A DNA stretch of 38,721 nucleotides. Origin: Planctomycetota bacterium. GTDB taxonomy: Bacteria > Planctomycetota > Phycisphaerae > Sedimentisphaerales > Anaerohalosphaeraceae. How positions within the stretch are numbered: position 1 is the stretch's first letter; every line of letters begins with the position of its first letter. Below the pieces are notes generated by a model that was not told where the DNA came from, made no database searches, and was given only the letters and a program-made list of their open reading frames with translations. Positions 14,718 through 23,963 of this stretch are shown piece after piece. The position numbers and the translations under genes were made by a program. The stretch lies in contig VRUI01000048.1 in assembly GCA_019456225.1 (NCBI GenBank), positions 1 through 38,721 of the forward strand. Direction: 5' to 3'.

Positions 14718-16571
14718 ATGCTAAAATGCACAGTTGTTTTGTCTACTTTGCTTCTGCTTATGGTGAGCACCGCCGCGAATGGCGAATATGAATACTATAA
14801 GGGCTCGCAGTTCCCTGGGAAGGGACTCCGGAAAGATGTCGAGATTCGCACGGTGGTTACCGAAGGCGGTAAGCCGACCGAATACAAGCGGCGCGAGGTG
14901 AAGTTCTTTCCGCGCAAGGGCGTGGACAGTATCCCGGTGGTCGACGGGATGATCAAACGCAACTGGACGCTCACCGACCTCTTCGCGCCTATCATTGTGG
15001 ACTTTGGCCAGCTGAACCTGCAGCGGGCCACGATTACCCACGGGCCCAAGGTCGTCGAAATGAAGCAGGGCGGCAAGCCTGGCAAGCAGTGGAATGTCTC
15101 ACTCGGCATTTCGAAATTCCGTGTGACTCTCGAAGACGGCGCGAAGACTACTATCAAGGATGCGATCGCGCTGGCTGAGAAGATGCCGGTGCGTTATCGA
15201 CGCGCGCTGATTATCGCTTCGGGTAATGAGGTTGACGACGACGCGATGAAGGATCGTCGCCGCGTGAAAAAGGAGGCCATTGAGAAGGCCAACGCCGCGA
15301 AGGCTGACAGGGAAGGCCTGGCGTTCTATGCTTCGATCAAATCGCCAACGTGTACCGGCGACTCGATGACCCTGCCCGATGGCACGACGCCCGAGTTGCT
15401 CGCTCGCGCGGCGGGGCTGCTGTTGGCCAGTCGTCTGCAGGAGACCGAGGCTGATCTGTTCGACCGCTGGGCCAAAGCGGCCAAGGCGGACGGCATTCGC
15501 GTTTCGAAAAAAGTCGGCCCAGCCAAGAATCCAAAGGCTGACATCGTGGACTTCGCCGGCCTTTACGCTCACGCCATCGATCACATCATGGGTCGCGGCC
15601 AGCATGGGCAGATTCAGAAGGTCTCGCCCGAGCGCTGCAAGCTCTGGCGCCATGTGCTTGAGAAAACCGGGACCAAACGCCTGTACCTCAGCGCCGAATA
15701 TAACCCCCTCGGCGGCGAACTTCGCGACGGCTTGGGCAACTCCGATGGCGCCAAGGCCAAGATCACGTCGAAGAAGCCCGAGTCGGTCTCGATTCGCCAG
15801 TTCGACTACGTCAAGAAGAAGGTCGTTCATATCCCGGTCAAGCGATGGGAGGGCATCATCGGCAATACGAAATTCAAAGTCTCACTCGAAGATGTCGAGA
15901 TGGACCTTGGCCTCGACGATGCGAAACGTCTAATCGAGTCTCTACCGCCGCCCATGCGAGGCGGCCTGACGGCGATTTCCGAGGAGGGCGAGTTCGGCTT
16001 GACGCTTTATAAAGGCGGCGTTGCCTACGGCGTGCCAGACCGCATCGGGATGGGAGGGCACAACCTCAGTACCCTGACATTCGCCCACGAGTGCGGCGGC
16101 CATTCGGTTGACCAGCTTACGAATCAGCGGGACAAGAATATCCGAAATCGCTGGGGAACCGCTCGCCTGATCGACGACGTTCGCGTGACAGGCTATGGCG
16201 ATGGCCCGATTCACGAAGACCAGGCGTGTTTCGCGCGTATCTACGGAGTCGCCTACGCCTATGACAACACAGCTGAAAAAGACCGGGTCACCACCAAGGC
16301 CAAGCTCGACTGCCCTGAAATCAGCAAGACCGGTTACATGAACCATCTTCGCAAGCTTTCTCCGGCTCGCTTCGCCGTATACGAGCAGATGCTCGTCATC
16401 ACCGGCGGCATGAAAGAGAAGGACAAAGCCCCCTCGCCGGACATCGACATCGACGCCATCCGGAAGAAAAGCAGTGAGCTTCATAAGAAGATGCAACCGG
16501 CGACCAAGAAGGTGCAGGACACAGTCAAAGGCATCGTCGAAGCGAAGAAAGGCGTCGAAGCGAAGACGTAA
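14718..16571 (+). CDS. Secreted putative metalloprotease with an internally duplicated domain
   Basis: I start at the ATG at 14718 because GGAG lies seven bases upstream and the product then opens with a clean signal peptide (MLKCTVVLSTLLLLMVSTAA). The protein is 617 residues. Residues ~130-288 and ~382-515 are a tandem duplication; both have KF-[RK]-V-[TS]-LED, later RW, D-x-x-RV and FA-x-x-Y. The second copy has A-H-E-C-G-G-H-S (H457, E458, H462); the first has A-R-A-A-G-L-L-L at the same place (R230). So the second copy looks like a zincin-like centre, spaced HExxxH instead of HExxH, and the first has lost it, a layout like anthrax lethal factor. Codon use is G+C-rich, unlike the DNA to its left. 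Substrate unknown. Confidence 0.6.
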   Translation: MLKCTVVLSTLLLLMVSTAANGEYEYYKGSQFPGKGLRKDVEIRTVVTEGGKPTEYKRREVKFFPRKGVDSIPVVDGMIKRNWTLTDLFAPIIVDFGQLNLQRATITHGPKVVEMKQGGKPGKQWNVSLGISKFRVTLEDGAKTTIKDAIALAEKMPVRYRRALIIASGNEVDDDAMKDRRRVKKEAIEKANAAKADREGLAFYASIKSPTCTGDSMTLPDGTTPELLARAAGLLLASRLQETEADLFDRWAKAAKADGIRVSKKVGPAKNPKADIVDFAGLYAHAIDHIMGRGQHGQIQKVSPERCKLWRHVLEKTGTKRLYLSAEYNPLGGELRDGLGNSDGAKAKITSKKPESVSIRQFDYVKKKVVHIPVKRWEGIIGNTKFKVSLEDVEMDLGLDDAKRLIESLPPPMRGGLTAISEEGEFGLTLYKGGVAYGVPDRIGMGGHNLSTLTFAHECGGHSVDQLTNQRDKNIRNRWGTARLIDDVRVTGYGDGPIHEDQACFARIYGVAYAYDNTAEKDRVTTKAKLDCPEISKTGYMNHLRKLSPARFAVYEQMLVITGGMKEKDKAPSPDIDIDAIRKKSSELHKKMQPATKKVQDTVKGIVEAKKGVEAKT

Positions 16572-16601
16572 CATAGGACATAAGGAAAAAGGGAAAATCA
16601 C

Positions 16602-18125
16602 ATGAGAAGCTCAACTAAACAGATGAATATCAAAGTCGCCATTCACGCGGCGGTCGCTTTTTCGATTCTCGTAACACTCTGTGGTGCGTTACACGCGACA
16701 GAGAAAGACGCTGCATCGGTGTCTGTCGGCCCGTATGTGCCTGAAACTCCCGTCTGGCCGAAAAATCCGCCGGACAACTGGCCGATCTATCATCTGGCCA
16801 ACCCGTTGCCCCATGGGCACTGGTCACCGTACGACCCGAACCCCGCATTCTATTACAAAGGGCGATACCATCTGCATTACATCTACCACCTGCCTGGGGG
16901 CTTTGCGTTCGCCCATGTTTCCAGCACCGATATGGTTCATTGGAAATGGCATCCGACGGTACTGGCTCCGCCCACCACCGGGCATGGTATGTTCAGCGGG
17001 ACCGGGTTCTTCACCAAGGAAGGCAAGCCCGCGATGGTCTATTGCGGGTGGGGCTCGAACCGCAACTGGATATCCTACGGCTTGGACGACAATCTGGATA
17101 AGTGGGGCAATGCCCACACTATGCTGCCGAAGGATAAAGACGGGAAAGTGCTGGACAAGGCGAAGTACTTCGATCCGGACATCTGGCTAGACGGTGATAC
17201 GTATTACGGTTTGAACGGGCACAGTAGCAGCACACCGCCGTTTATTATGCACTCGAAGGATCTGAAGAACTGGACGCAAACCGGCCCGCTGCTGCACCCC
17301 GATTTCGACGAGAAGAAACTCGGCGTTTCGAAGGGCGAAGATATCTCTTGCCCGAACATGTTCAAACTCGGCAAGAAGTGGGTGCTGGTCTGCATCAGCC
17401 ACCGTTTGGGTTGCCGCTACTTCATCGGCGAGTTCAAAAACGGACAGTACCTGCCCGAATCGCACGCGCTGATGGGCGGGCTGTCGAATCGGTTCTTTGC
17501 ACCTGAATCGCTGCTGACCAAAGATGGACGGCGGGTGATGTGGGCATGGTTCTTCGGTGGGGAGATTAAGGGCGTTCAGTCGCTGCCCAGAGAGTTGGAA
17601 CTGCCCGATGACGGGATACTGCGAATCAAACCGCTGCGTGAATTGGAATCCCTTCGCTGCGACGAGCAGAGTCAGGAAAAGATCGCAGTCAAGACAGATA
17701 CCGACCTTGTGCTCAAGAAGATCAAGGGCGATCATCTGGAGCTGAAGTTGGTTGTCAAAGACACAGGCGAGAAGAATTTCGGCGTGGCGGTCCTGTGCGA
17801 CGACCAGGGCAAAGGCGGTGTCAGGATCACCGTCAATCGCACGAAGGGTCTGCTGGAAGTCGGAAACGAAAAGGCTCCGTTCAAACTCGAGAAAGGCAAG
17901 CCGCTTACCTTGCGGGTATTCATCGACAGCACGATAGTCGAAGTGTTCGCCAACGACATCCAGGCCGTAATCACTGACAAGAAACGAGCCGCCGGTGCCA
18001 GGATCAACGACCGAGTCGTCCTGTTCTCCGCCACTAGAGACATGGTCATGGACAAGATCACCGCATGGCGGATGAAGTCGGCGTATGAAGGCCAGACCGT
18101 CAGGGCGAAAGAGATTAAGAAATAG
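16602..18125 (+). CDS. Secreted GH32 glycosidase (fructan or sucrose hydrolase family)
   Basis: The 507-residue protein has a signal peptide (residues 1-32, ending near TLCGALHA). The five-bladed GH32 propeller follows: nucleophile D78 in YDPNPAFYYKGRYHLHY (the WMNDPNG box), FSGTGFF, transition-state D191 in YFDPDIW, and acid/base E246 in EDISCPNMF. A C-terminal beta-sandwich has the typical LRVFIDSTIVEVFAND. GH32 enzymes cleave fructans, sucrose or related fructosides. The first box reads DPNP instead of NDPNG, so exact substrate is uncertain. AAGGGA lies ahead of the ATG. It sits 30 bp after the metalloprotease gene and shares its signal peptide with the next gene, which suggests one operon and a common export history. 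Confidence 0.88.
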   Translation: MRSSTKQMNIKVAIHAAVAFSILVTLCGALHATEKDAASVSVGPYVPETPVWPKNPPDNWPIYHLANPLPHGHWSPYDPNPAFYYKGRYHLHYIYHLPGGFAFAHVSSTDMVHWKWHPTVLAPPTTGHGMFSGTGFFTKEGKPAMVYCGWGSNRNWISYGLDDNLDKWGNAHTMLPKDKDGKVLDKAKYFDPDIWLDGDTYYGLNGHSSSTPPFIMHSKDLKNWTQTGPLLHPDFDEKKLGVSKGEDISCPNMFKLGKKWVLVCISHRLGCRYFIGEFKNGQYLPESHALMGGLSNRFFAPESLLTKDGRRVMWAWFFGGEIKGVQSLPRELELPDDGILRIKPLRELESLRCDEQSQEKIAVKTDTDLVLKKIKGDHLELKLVVKDTGEKNFGVAVLCDDQGKGGVRITVNRTKGLLEVGNEKAPFKLEKGKPLTLRVFIDSTIVEVFANDIQAVITDKKRAAGARINDRVVLFSATRDMVMDKITAWRMKSAYEGQTVRAKEIKK

Positions 18126-18234
18126 GAGCGGGGCGTGAGATTAAGTGTGAGGAACGAGCATGCAAACTACAAATGGAAATGTAAGAGTAAAGACATCTGA
18201 GTCACGTAAACTGTTACAGAAAAGGGAATATCGC

Positions 18235-21200
18235 ATGAGAGACTTAACTGAAAAGAGAAATGTCAAAGCCGTATTCCAGGCGGCTATCGCGTTTTCGATT
18301 ATCGGAACGCTTTGTGGTGCGTTACATGCCGCAGAGACGGCTGCCGCGCAATCGAACACTTCTCCCAAACGTACGCAGGCGGATGTGAAAACGATCATCG
18401 CCGAGCAGAAGGAACAGTTGGCGGAAGACAACCAAGCCTTCGAAAAAGCGAAAACCTATCCGTATTACTCCCGGTATCAAGTTCCCGCTGCACGCGGGCC
18501 GCGGAAGGGTACCGAGTTGCGTAAAGTGCTCGTTGGCTCGCAGCCGGACGAAAAACCGGGCGAATACAATCTGCGCGTGGTGCAATTCGCCAACCGAAAG
18601 GGCGTAGACTACATGGACGTCGATCCGCGTATGCCGCTTCGGGAATGGACCTTCTCGGAAAACGCCTACAAGGAAAACGGCGTTCCGGCGAAGTATCGGA
18701 CCGACAACCCCAAGATCAAGGCCCATCTGGCGGGGTTCCGGGGTATTGGGTACACGATTGACGAAGGTGAGTTCAAGGGCGAATACGACCTGGGGAAACT
18801 GCTTCTGCGATTTTCGGACGGGCGATTCCGGGCGATCGATCCCAAGCACGTCTGCAAGGACGATCAGGACTTCGTCGCCAAACATCACAGGCTTGCGATG
18901 GACGAGCTCAAAGCCAACCGCCTCAAGGAACAGGCGCGTGTGGTTCCGGAGCGGATCAAAAAACAGTACCCCAAACCGAAGCAGCCCGGCGAGAAGAACG
19001 GCCACATGATTACCGAATCGGAGTTCTTCTATTTTGTTTCGGGTACGGAGCATCCCGATCCCGGAAATGCCAACCACTGGACCACCTGGATCAATTCCAT
19101 GGGCGACCGGAAAGCGGGACGTTTGGACCGCCTCAAAAAAGCCACTTGGTTCGATTCGATGTGGCGGGTGTATGATTATGGCGGATTCCACATGCCGCAA
19201 ATTGGCAAGGCTCAGCCTCGCGAGAAGTTTGGCTGGTTCGTGGGCGGACCGACGATTGATGGCAAGGGCACCAAAGGCGGCGGAGGCGGCTGGCATATCG
19301 GTAATGGCGCCCCAGGGATCGGTGCGCATGAATGGGGACACATGACGAAGTTTCTGAATGGGGTGGTTCACGGGGGTGGCGAAACCTGGGCCGACACACT
19401 CGCCAGTACCGCGTTTGGCGGCGGGGGAGGGCCTCAAATTACAACGCCCTTCAATAATGTCTTCGCGGGTATGAATCGCTATGGATACACACACTTCTAC
19501 ACGGCCGTGGGCGAAGACCCCGCCCTGGGATACCTCTGGTACGCACGGTTGCCAATTTACGGCGGCAACCAGAACATTCATTCCGGGCAATCTGCAATTC
19601 TTCTTGCCTTTGAAATGTTCAAACGGCTGAAACTGACCGATTATGCCGATGCGAAGATGGTCAACAAACCGGTGGAAGAGTTTGGCGATCTGTTCGGTGA
19701 ATATGCCGCTCGAACCGCGACCTTTGATTTCCAGCGGGAGCGGGATCTGTATAACAGGTATTCCGCACCGAATCGACAAGTTCTGGAGCAGATTGACCCA
19801 AAGAAGAATGTCTGGCGAATTCCTGCTGACTTTGCCCCGCACCCGTACGGATTCAACGTCATCCGCTTGGTTGCCGAAAAAGGCGCCAAGACGGTCGAGG
19901 TGGATTTTTCCGGAATGCACGACCCAACCGTTTATAGCGACTGGCGGGTCTGCATCGTGGCTGTCGGGGCAGATGCGGTTCGCCGATATTCCGATTTGTG
20001 GAACAAGGGTTCCAAGAAGTTTGATGTCAAACCCGATGACAAATCTCTGTGGCTGGTGGTCGCGGCGACTCCGACGGCATTTACGTCGCAGCCGGTTCAG
20101 GGCGACAATCAGGGCGCCAAGCGCATGCCGACCTATCCGTGGACGGTCAAGCTGGCCCATGCAACGGCGGGCACCCCCGCGATATTGCCTGAAGAGTTTG
20201 GGCCAGGCATGATCCTGCGCTCCATCGATCCGTCCGAACTGGTTCGGCACAAGAACGGGGGTGGACGGGTGGCCAAAACGGCGACGGTGGCCGAGACCGC
20301 CTACGTAGGCCCCAACGCGATGGTGCTGGGTAAAGCCAAGGTGCTGGACAATGCTTCCATCGAAGGGTTTGCCGTTGTCCGAGATAACGCGGTCGTCAAA
20401 GAGAACGCCAAACTCTACGGAACCGCCGTTGCGGCCGGAGACACGGTGGTCGGTGGTTTCAGCCGATACTCCCTGCCCGTAATTAACACGACGCCCGATT
20501 TTGATATCATGAGCAACAACTCGCTGCCTCCCCGCTACGGGCGAGTACTATTCAACAAGGACGGCATCTGGGCGGCCTACGCCATGATGCAGACTAACAA
20601 TGTGTATTTGGATGATTACTACCGATACCATGAGTTCTCTGTAAAATACAATCATCCCACCTACCCGAATATGAATGGATTTGTTTTCGGAGAACCGCAG
20701 GCGGTTGTGTATGACGATGGAACCGACGAACGGGCGGCGGGGTTGCAGTTTGACGGCGTCAAGCACTATGCGCAACTTCACGATGCTGCCGTCGATTTGC
20801 CAGAGGCGACCATCGTGACCAAGCTGATCGTCGAGCCGGGAGTAGCCGGGATGATTTTTGACCTCGGCACGGATAAAGACAACTGCATGACCTTTAGCGT
20901 GGACAAAAAGGGAACGCTGACACTCAGGGCAGTGGTCGATGGGAAAGACGTGGTCAAGCTGACGGGAAGCAAGACGTTGGTTCGCTCCAAGCCGGTTCGG
21001 TTGCGTGTGGAAGCGGATGGAAAGACCGTCGCGGTCTGGATGGACAAGGACAAGATCGCCGAGCGACAATCCCCCTTCCGCTGCAGCGACCTCTTTGGTC
21101 CGGACGTGATCCGCAACAATACCATCGCTGCCGACCGGAACGGGAACAACAAACTCAAAGCCTTGTTCGATTCCGTGTTGATCTACGCGAAGGTGCACAA

Positions 21201-21975
21201 CAGTATCGATGCCGACGGGGTGGTTGCGTTCGATGCATTGCCCAAACCTGCCCTGGAGGCGCCGCCCCTGGTGGGTGACAATATTCTGGCGCTTCTGGAA
21301 ACACGAGCGGATCCCAAGCAAGGCGACGCCATCCGCGAGTCGGCGAAGAAGATCTACGACTTCTATAAGTTAGGTGGGTCTCCGGCGAAATACACGTGGG
21401 ATTATAATATGTGTAAAGGCGGATTCTTCCGCGATAACAAGATAGGCAAGCGACTGCATCAACTGCTCCGTCGGGATCCCGATTACGTCAAATGGGTCGA
21501 TGAGATTCTGCCCACACTGGGAAAAGAAACCAAGGAGCGACGCAAGGTCATGGAACGTGAGTTCAAAGAGATTTATCAGAAGGCCGCCGTGAGCAGCGAT
21601 GAAGCTGCCTCGATCCAAAGGCTTGCAGTCTCCCTGTGGAAAACCCATTGGGCCGAAGATTATTCTAGGTATCTGGCCAGAAAATATGTGCCGGCCTACA
21701 TGCGGTTCGAACTTGGAATTGGCGGGGAAAACATGCAGGGCCTCAGGCAGAATAACGCACTCACCAACGATCCGGATTCGTGGGTCAAAAGTTCTGACGT
21801 GACCGTATCCACACCTGTAAAGAATATCGCCAAACGCACGAAAGATAATGCGAAACCCGAGCCAAAATACATTGGCCCCTGGAGCGCCGAAGGGATATTG
21901 TCCGGCGAATACGACAAGTTGACGCCCGAACTCAAGCAATGGTATCTGCATACGCATGGACCGATCAAAAACTAA
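18235..21975 (+). CDS. Large secreted DUF6055-like HExxH protein with hexapeptide and LamG modules
   Basis: I start at the ATG at 18235, with AAGGGA upstream. The 1246-residue product then opens with a signal peptide almost the same as that of the GH32 protein (SIIGTLCGALHA against SILVTLCGALHA). Residues 70-150 share RKG-x-E-x-R and EY-x-x-R-x-V-x-F-x-x-RKGVD with the 14718 protein. A zinc-peptidase-like centre follows: H365-E366-W-G-H369, with E383 in GGGETWAD as likely third ligand, in a DUF6055-like region. Residues ~681-741 are left-handed-beta-helix hexapeptides (TAYVGPNAMVLGKAKV), ~835-990 LamG-like, and the C-terminal 240 residues helical and unassigned. A role in processing glycoproteins or host matrix is plausible but inferred. 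Confidence 0.65.
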   Translation: MRDLTEKRNVKAVFQAAIAFSIIGTLCGALHAAETAAAQSNTSPKRTQADVKTIIAEQKEQLAEDNQAFEKAKTYPYYSRYQVPAARGPRKGTELRKVLVGSQPDEKPGEYNLRVVQFANRKGVDYMDVDPRMPLREWTFSENAYKENGVPAKYRTDNPKIKAHLAGFRGIGYTIDEGEFKGEYDLGKLLLRFSDGRFRAIDPKHVCKDDQDFVAKHHRLAMDELKANRLKEQARVVPERIKKQYPKPKQPGEKNGHMITESEFFYFVSGTEHPDPGNANHWTTWINSMGDRKAGRLDRLKKATWFDSMWRVYDYGGFHMPQIGKAQPREKFGWFVGGPTIDGKGTKGGGGGWHIGNGAPGIGAHEWGHMTKFLNGVVHGGGETWADTLASTAFGGGGGPQITTPFNNVFAGMNRYGYTHFYTAVGEDPALGYLWYARLPIYGGNQNIHSGQSAILLAFEMFKRLKLTDYADAKMVNKPVEEFGDLFGEYAARTATFDFQRERDLYNRYSAPNRQVLEQIDPKKNVWRIPADFAPHPYGFNVIRLVAEKGAKTVEVDFSGMHDPTVYSDWRVCIVAVGADAVRRYSDLWNKGSKKFDVKPDDKSLWLVVAATPTAFTSQPVQGDNQGAKRMPTYPWTVKLAHATAGTPAILPEEFGPGMILRSIDPSELVRHKNGGGRVAKTATVAETAYVGPNAMVLGKAKVLDNASIEGFAVVRDNAVVKENAKLYGTAVAAGDTVVGGFSRYSLPVINTTPDFDIMSNNSLPPRYGRVLFNKDGIWAAYAMMQTNNVYLDDYYRYHEFSVKYNHPTYPNMNGFVFGEPQAVVYDDGTDERAAGLQFDGVKHYAQLHDAAVDLPEATIVTKLIVEPGVAGMIFDLGTDKDNCMTFSVDKKGTLTLRAVVDGKDVVKLTGSKTLVRSKPVRLRVEADGKTVAVWMDKDKIAERQSPFRCSDLFGPDVIRNNTIAADRNGNNKLKALFDSVLIYAKVHNSIDADGVVAFDALPKPALEAPPLVGDNILALLETRADPKQGDAIRESAKKIYDFYKLGGSPAKYTWDYNMCKGGFFRDNKIGKRLHQLLRRDPDYVKWVDEILPTLGKETKERRKVMEREFKEIYQKAAVSSDEAASIQRLAVSLWKTHWAEDYSRYLARKYVPAYMRFELGIGGENMQGLRQNNALTNDPDSWVKSSDVTVSTPVKNIAKRTKDNAKPEPKYIGPWSAEGILSGEYDKLTPELKQWYLHTHGPIKN

Positions 21976-21991
21976 GCACAAAGGTGACACT

Positions 21992-23254
21992 ATGTACTCA
22001 TTCATAAATACAAGACAACACAATGTTCGTTGCATCCAGGTGATTTCGCTGCTGGTGATGCTGATCGCCGCAGTCAATACGCTGATGGCCCAGGAGATGA
22101 CCACCGCCAGGTATGGCAACCAGAAACTCGGCGAGGAAACCACCGTCAAACAATCGCTGGACGACCCCAACTTCAAACTGCGAAGACTGGACAAGGATCA
22201 TTATCTCCATTTCGAGCAGCCCGAACCGTCGGCCAAGGAAGTGGCGGAGATGAAAACGCTCAAGGCAAAGAGTTGGACGCTTCCTATTATCGCGATGGAG
22301 ATGAAACTGATCCCCCCCGGTGAGTTTGTCATGGGCTCACCGGAAAATGAACGGTACCGCCGCAAGAATGAAGTGCAACACAAGGTGAAAATCTCCAAGC
22401 CCTTTTATATGGGCGCCTTTGAAGTCACGCAGCGCCAGTTCTACTATTTGACGATCCCCGATTATGATTTTTTCGCTTGGAAACGGGCGGATGGCCCACT
22501 TCATGTGGGTGGGGCATATTGCCATAAGTGGGGCGCTGCTGAACATCTGGGGTTTCTGCTGGATCACCCCATGGAGACGTTCTCTTGGGTAACGGCGATG
22601 AAGTATTGCAAGCGGCTGACCGAGTTTGAACGCAAGGCCGGGCGACTGCCCGAAGGGTATGAATATCGCCTCCCGACCGAAGCGGAATGGGAATATGCCT
22701 GCCGCGCTGGAACCCAAAGCTATTTCAATACCGACGTGGATTTGGCTACGGTGATCAAGAACAATTCTAAGACCCAACGAGCCAACACAATATCTACGCC
22801 GGCTTTGGCAGACCTTGGAACGTTCGCATTCAATGGTCATCGGGTCGGTCCGATCGGTAAGGAACGAACGCCCAATGCGTTTGGCTTACACGACATGCAC
22901 GGCAACGTGTATGAATACACGTTGGACACCTACGCGCCGTACAAGACGGACAAGAAGGTGCAGGTGGATCCTGTGAACTTTGAAAATGAGGCAAACCAGG
23001 AAGTCTTTGTGAACGAAAAAGTCATTCGCGGCGGGTGCCATCTGCTCAGGCTGCCCCGGCTGAAAAAGGGCGAAAAGGCGGAAGACAGGGCCGACGAACA
23101 TGAGCATTACATGAATTTGCGAAGCGCCGCAAGAAGCAGCACTCCGTTCAACTTTGATTTTAACACGATTACGGGTATGCGAATTGTGCTTGCCCCGAAG
23201 ATCGCCGTGCCCATGCCCGAAGACCACCAAGCGAAAACGGCGAAAAAGAAATAA
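21992..23254 (+). CDS. Secreted SUMF1/FGE-fold protein lacking the catalytic cysteine pair
   Basis: AAAGGTGA precedes the ATG at 21992, which I prefer to an earlier ATG overlapping the previous gene. The 420-residue protein has a signal peptide ending near NTLMAQ. A formylglycine-generating-enzyme fold follows: MKLIPPGEFVMGS, FEVTQRQFY, YRLPTEAEWEYACRAG, NAFGLHDMHGNVYEY and RSAARSS. True sulfatase-activating enzymes have two cysteines in the region RGG-SW-x-C...C. Here it reads RGGCHLLR with only C349, so sulfatase maturation is unlikely and a ligand-binding or other role is more probable. It is the fourth gene in the G+C-rich run, 16 bp after its neighbour, and is probably co-expressed with it. 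Confidence 0.8.
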   Translation: MYSFINTRQHNVRCIQVISLLVMLIAAVNTLMAQEMTTARYGNQKLGEETTVKQSLDDPNFKLRRLDKDHYLHFEQPEPSAKEVAEMKTLKAKSWTLPIIAMEMKLIPPGEFVMGSPENERYRRKNEVQHKVKISKPFYMGAFEVTQRQFYYLTIPDYDFFAWKRADGPLHVGGAYCHKWGAAEHLGFLLDHPMETFSWVTAMKYCKRLTEFERKAGRLPEGYEYRLPTEAEWEYACRAGTQSYFNTDVDLATVIKNNSKTQRANTISTPALADLGTFAFNGHRVGPIGKERTPNAFGLHDMHGNVYEYTLDTYAPYKTDKKVQVDPVNFENEANQEVFVNEKVIRGGCHLLRLPRLKKGEKAEDRADEHEHYMNLRSAARSSTPFNFDFNTITGMRIVLAPKIAVPMPEDHQAKTAKKK

Positions 23255-23277
23255 CCGATGCGAGTCGACCTTGACAC

Positions 23278-23715
23278 CGTGGGGTACAAATATATATAGC
23301 CACCCTGAAGATATGGACGCAATATTGAAATCTTCCGGTGTAGATATAGTTAAAACACCTTTCCAGGCACCTAACGCAAATGCTCATGCTGAAAGATATG
23401 TTTTAAATTGCAGAAGAGACTGCTTAAATCATCTTCTGATCTTTGGTTTGAATCGATTGCAATATGTTCTTGATTGCTACGTTTCATATTTTAATGAGCA
23501 CAGGCCGCATCAGGGAATTGGTAATGTGATTCCAGGTGAATATAATTTTCCTTCTAAACGGCAGGGCGGTAGGGTGCGAGTGAATTTGAAAGACGGGAAT
23601 GTTATAAGAAAAGATTTTCTTGGCGGTTTATTAAAGAGCTATAGGAGAACTGCTTAATTTTTTGCAGCCTTGAAAAGTAAATATGGCCGGAGATATGAAT
23701 ATTTGTACCCTACGG
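23278..23715 (+). mobile_element. Internally deleted insertion sequence
   Basis: An inverted repeat pair GGGTACAAATAT (23282-23293) and ATATTTGTACCC (23699-23710) frames the end of a transposase gene. The match extends outward as GTGGGG and GTAGGG. The copy is about 430 bp and keeps only the C-terminal third of the transposase. I see no target duplication. It is clearly more AT-rich than the block to its left. Confidence 0.55.
23282..23657 (+). pseudogene. C-terminal fragment of an rve-type DDE transposase
   Basis: The frame reads through the left inverted repeat into GVDIVKTPFQAPNANAHAERY, which holds the catalytic Glu. It continues to YFNEHRPHQGIGNVIPGEY, the standard end of integrase-core transposases. 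The DNA-binding domain and both catalytic Asp residues are missing. It overlaps no functional gene and must be inactive. Confidence 0.8.
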
Positions 23716-23963
23716 GCATTATACCCGCTCACCACTATTTTTCCACTCTTATGTCACGCTTGAGAGTTGAATCCGCCTTCCGTTTTTTTGAAGAATATGG
23801 AGTTTTTGTTATGGCATTGTTAGCTTTGAGATGATAGAATGGTCGGTCTTAGGTTGTGTTAGGGTGATATTTGAGCCTGTTTTGTAGCTGCGGGCATAAT
23901 GATCCCCAACCGATAAATTGATATATAATAATTGCTTGATTATACGTAATCCAGGAGATTCGA
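23658..23963. other. Gap before the POR operon
   Basis: No gene. The right inverted repeat of the IS lies at 23699-23710. A possible promoter for porG has TTGATA at 23918-23923 and TATACG at 23941-23946, but that would leave almost no leader. TATAAT at 23924-23929 is an alternative without a good -35. Confidence 0.35.

Noticed and set aside
15099-15830. Minus-strand open frame inside the metalloprotease gene
   Set aside because: Antisense of the duplicated domain; its length is explained by high G+C.
18322-20250. Very long minus-strand open frame (642 codons)
   Set aside because: It is the antisense shadow of the 18235 gene in G+C-rich DNA. The plus strand has signal peptide and domain motifs; the minus-strand product has none.
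23154-23281. N-terminal part of the long frame ending at 23657
   Set aside because: It is an out-of-frame overlap of the SUMF1-like gene. Only the part from about 23282 is transposase-derived.
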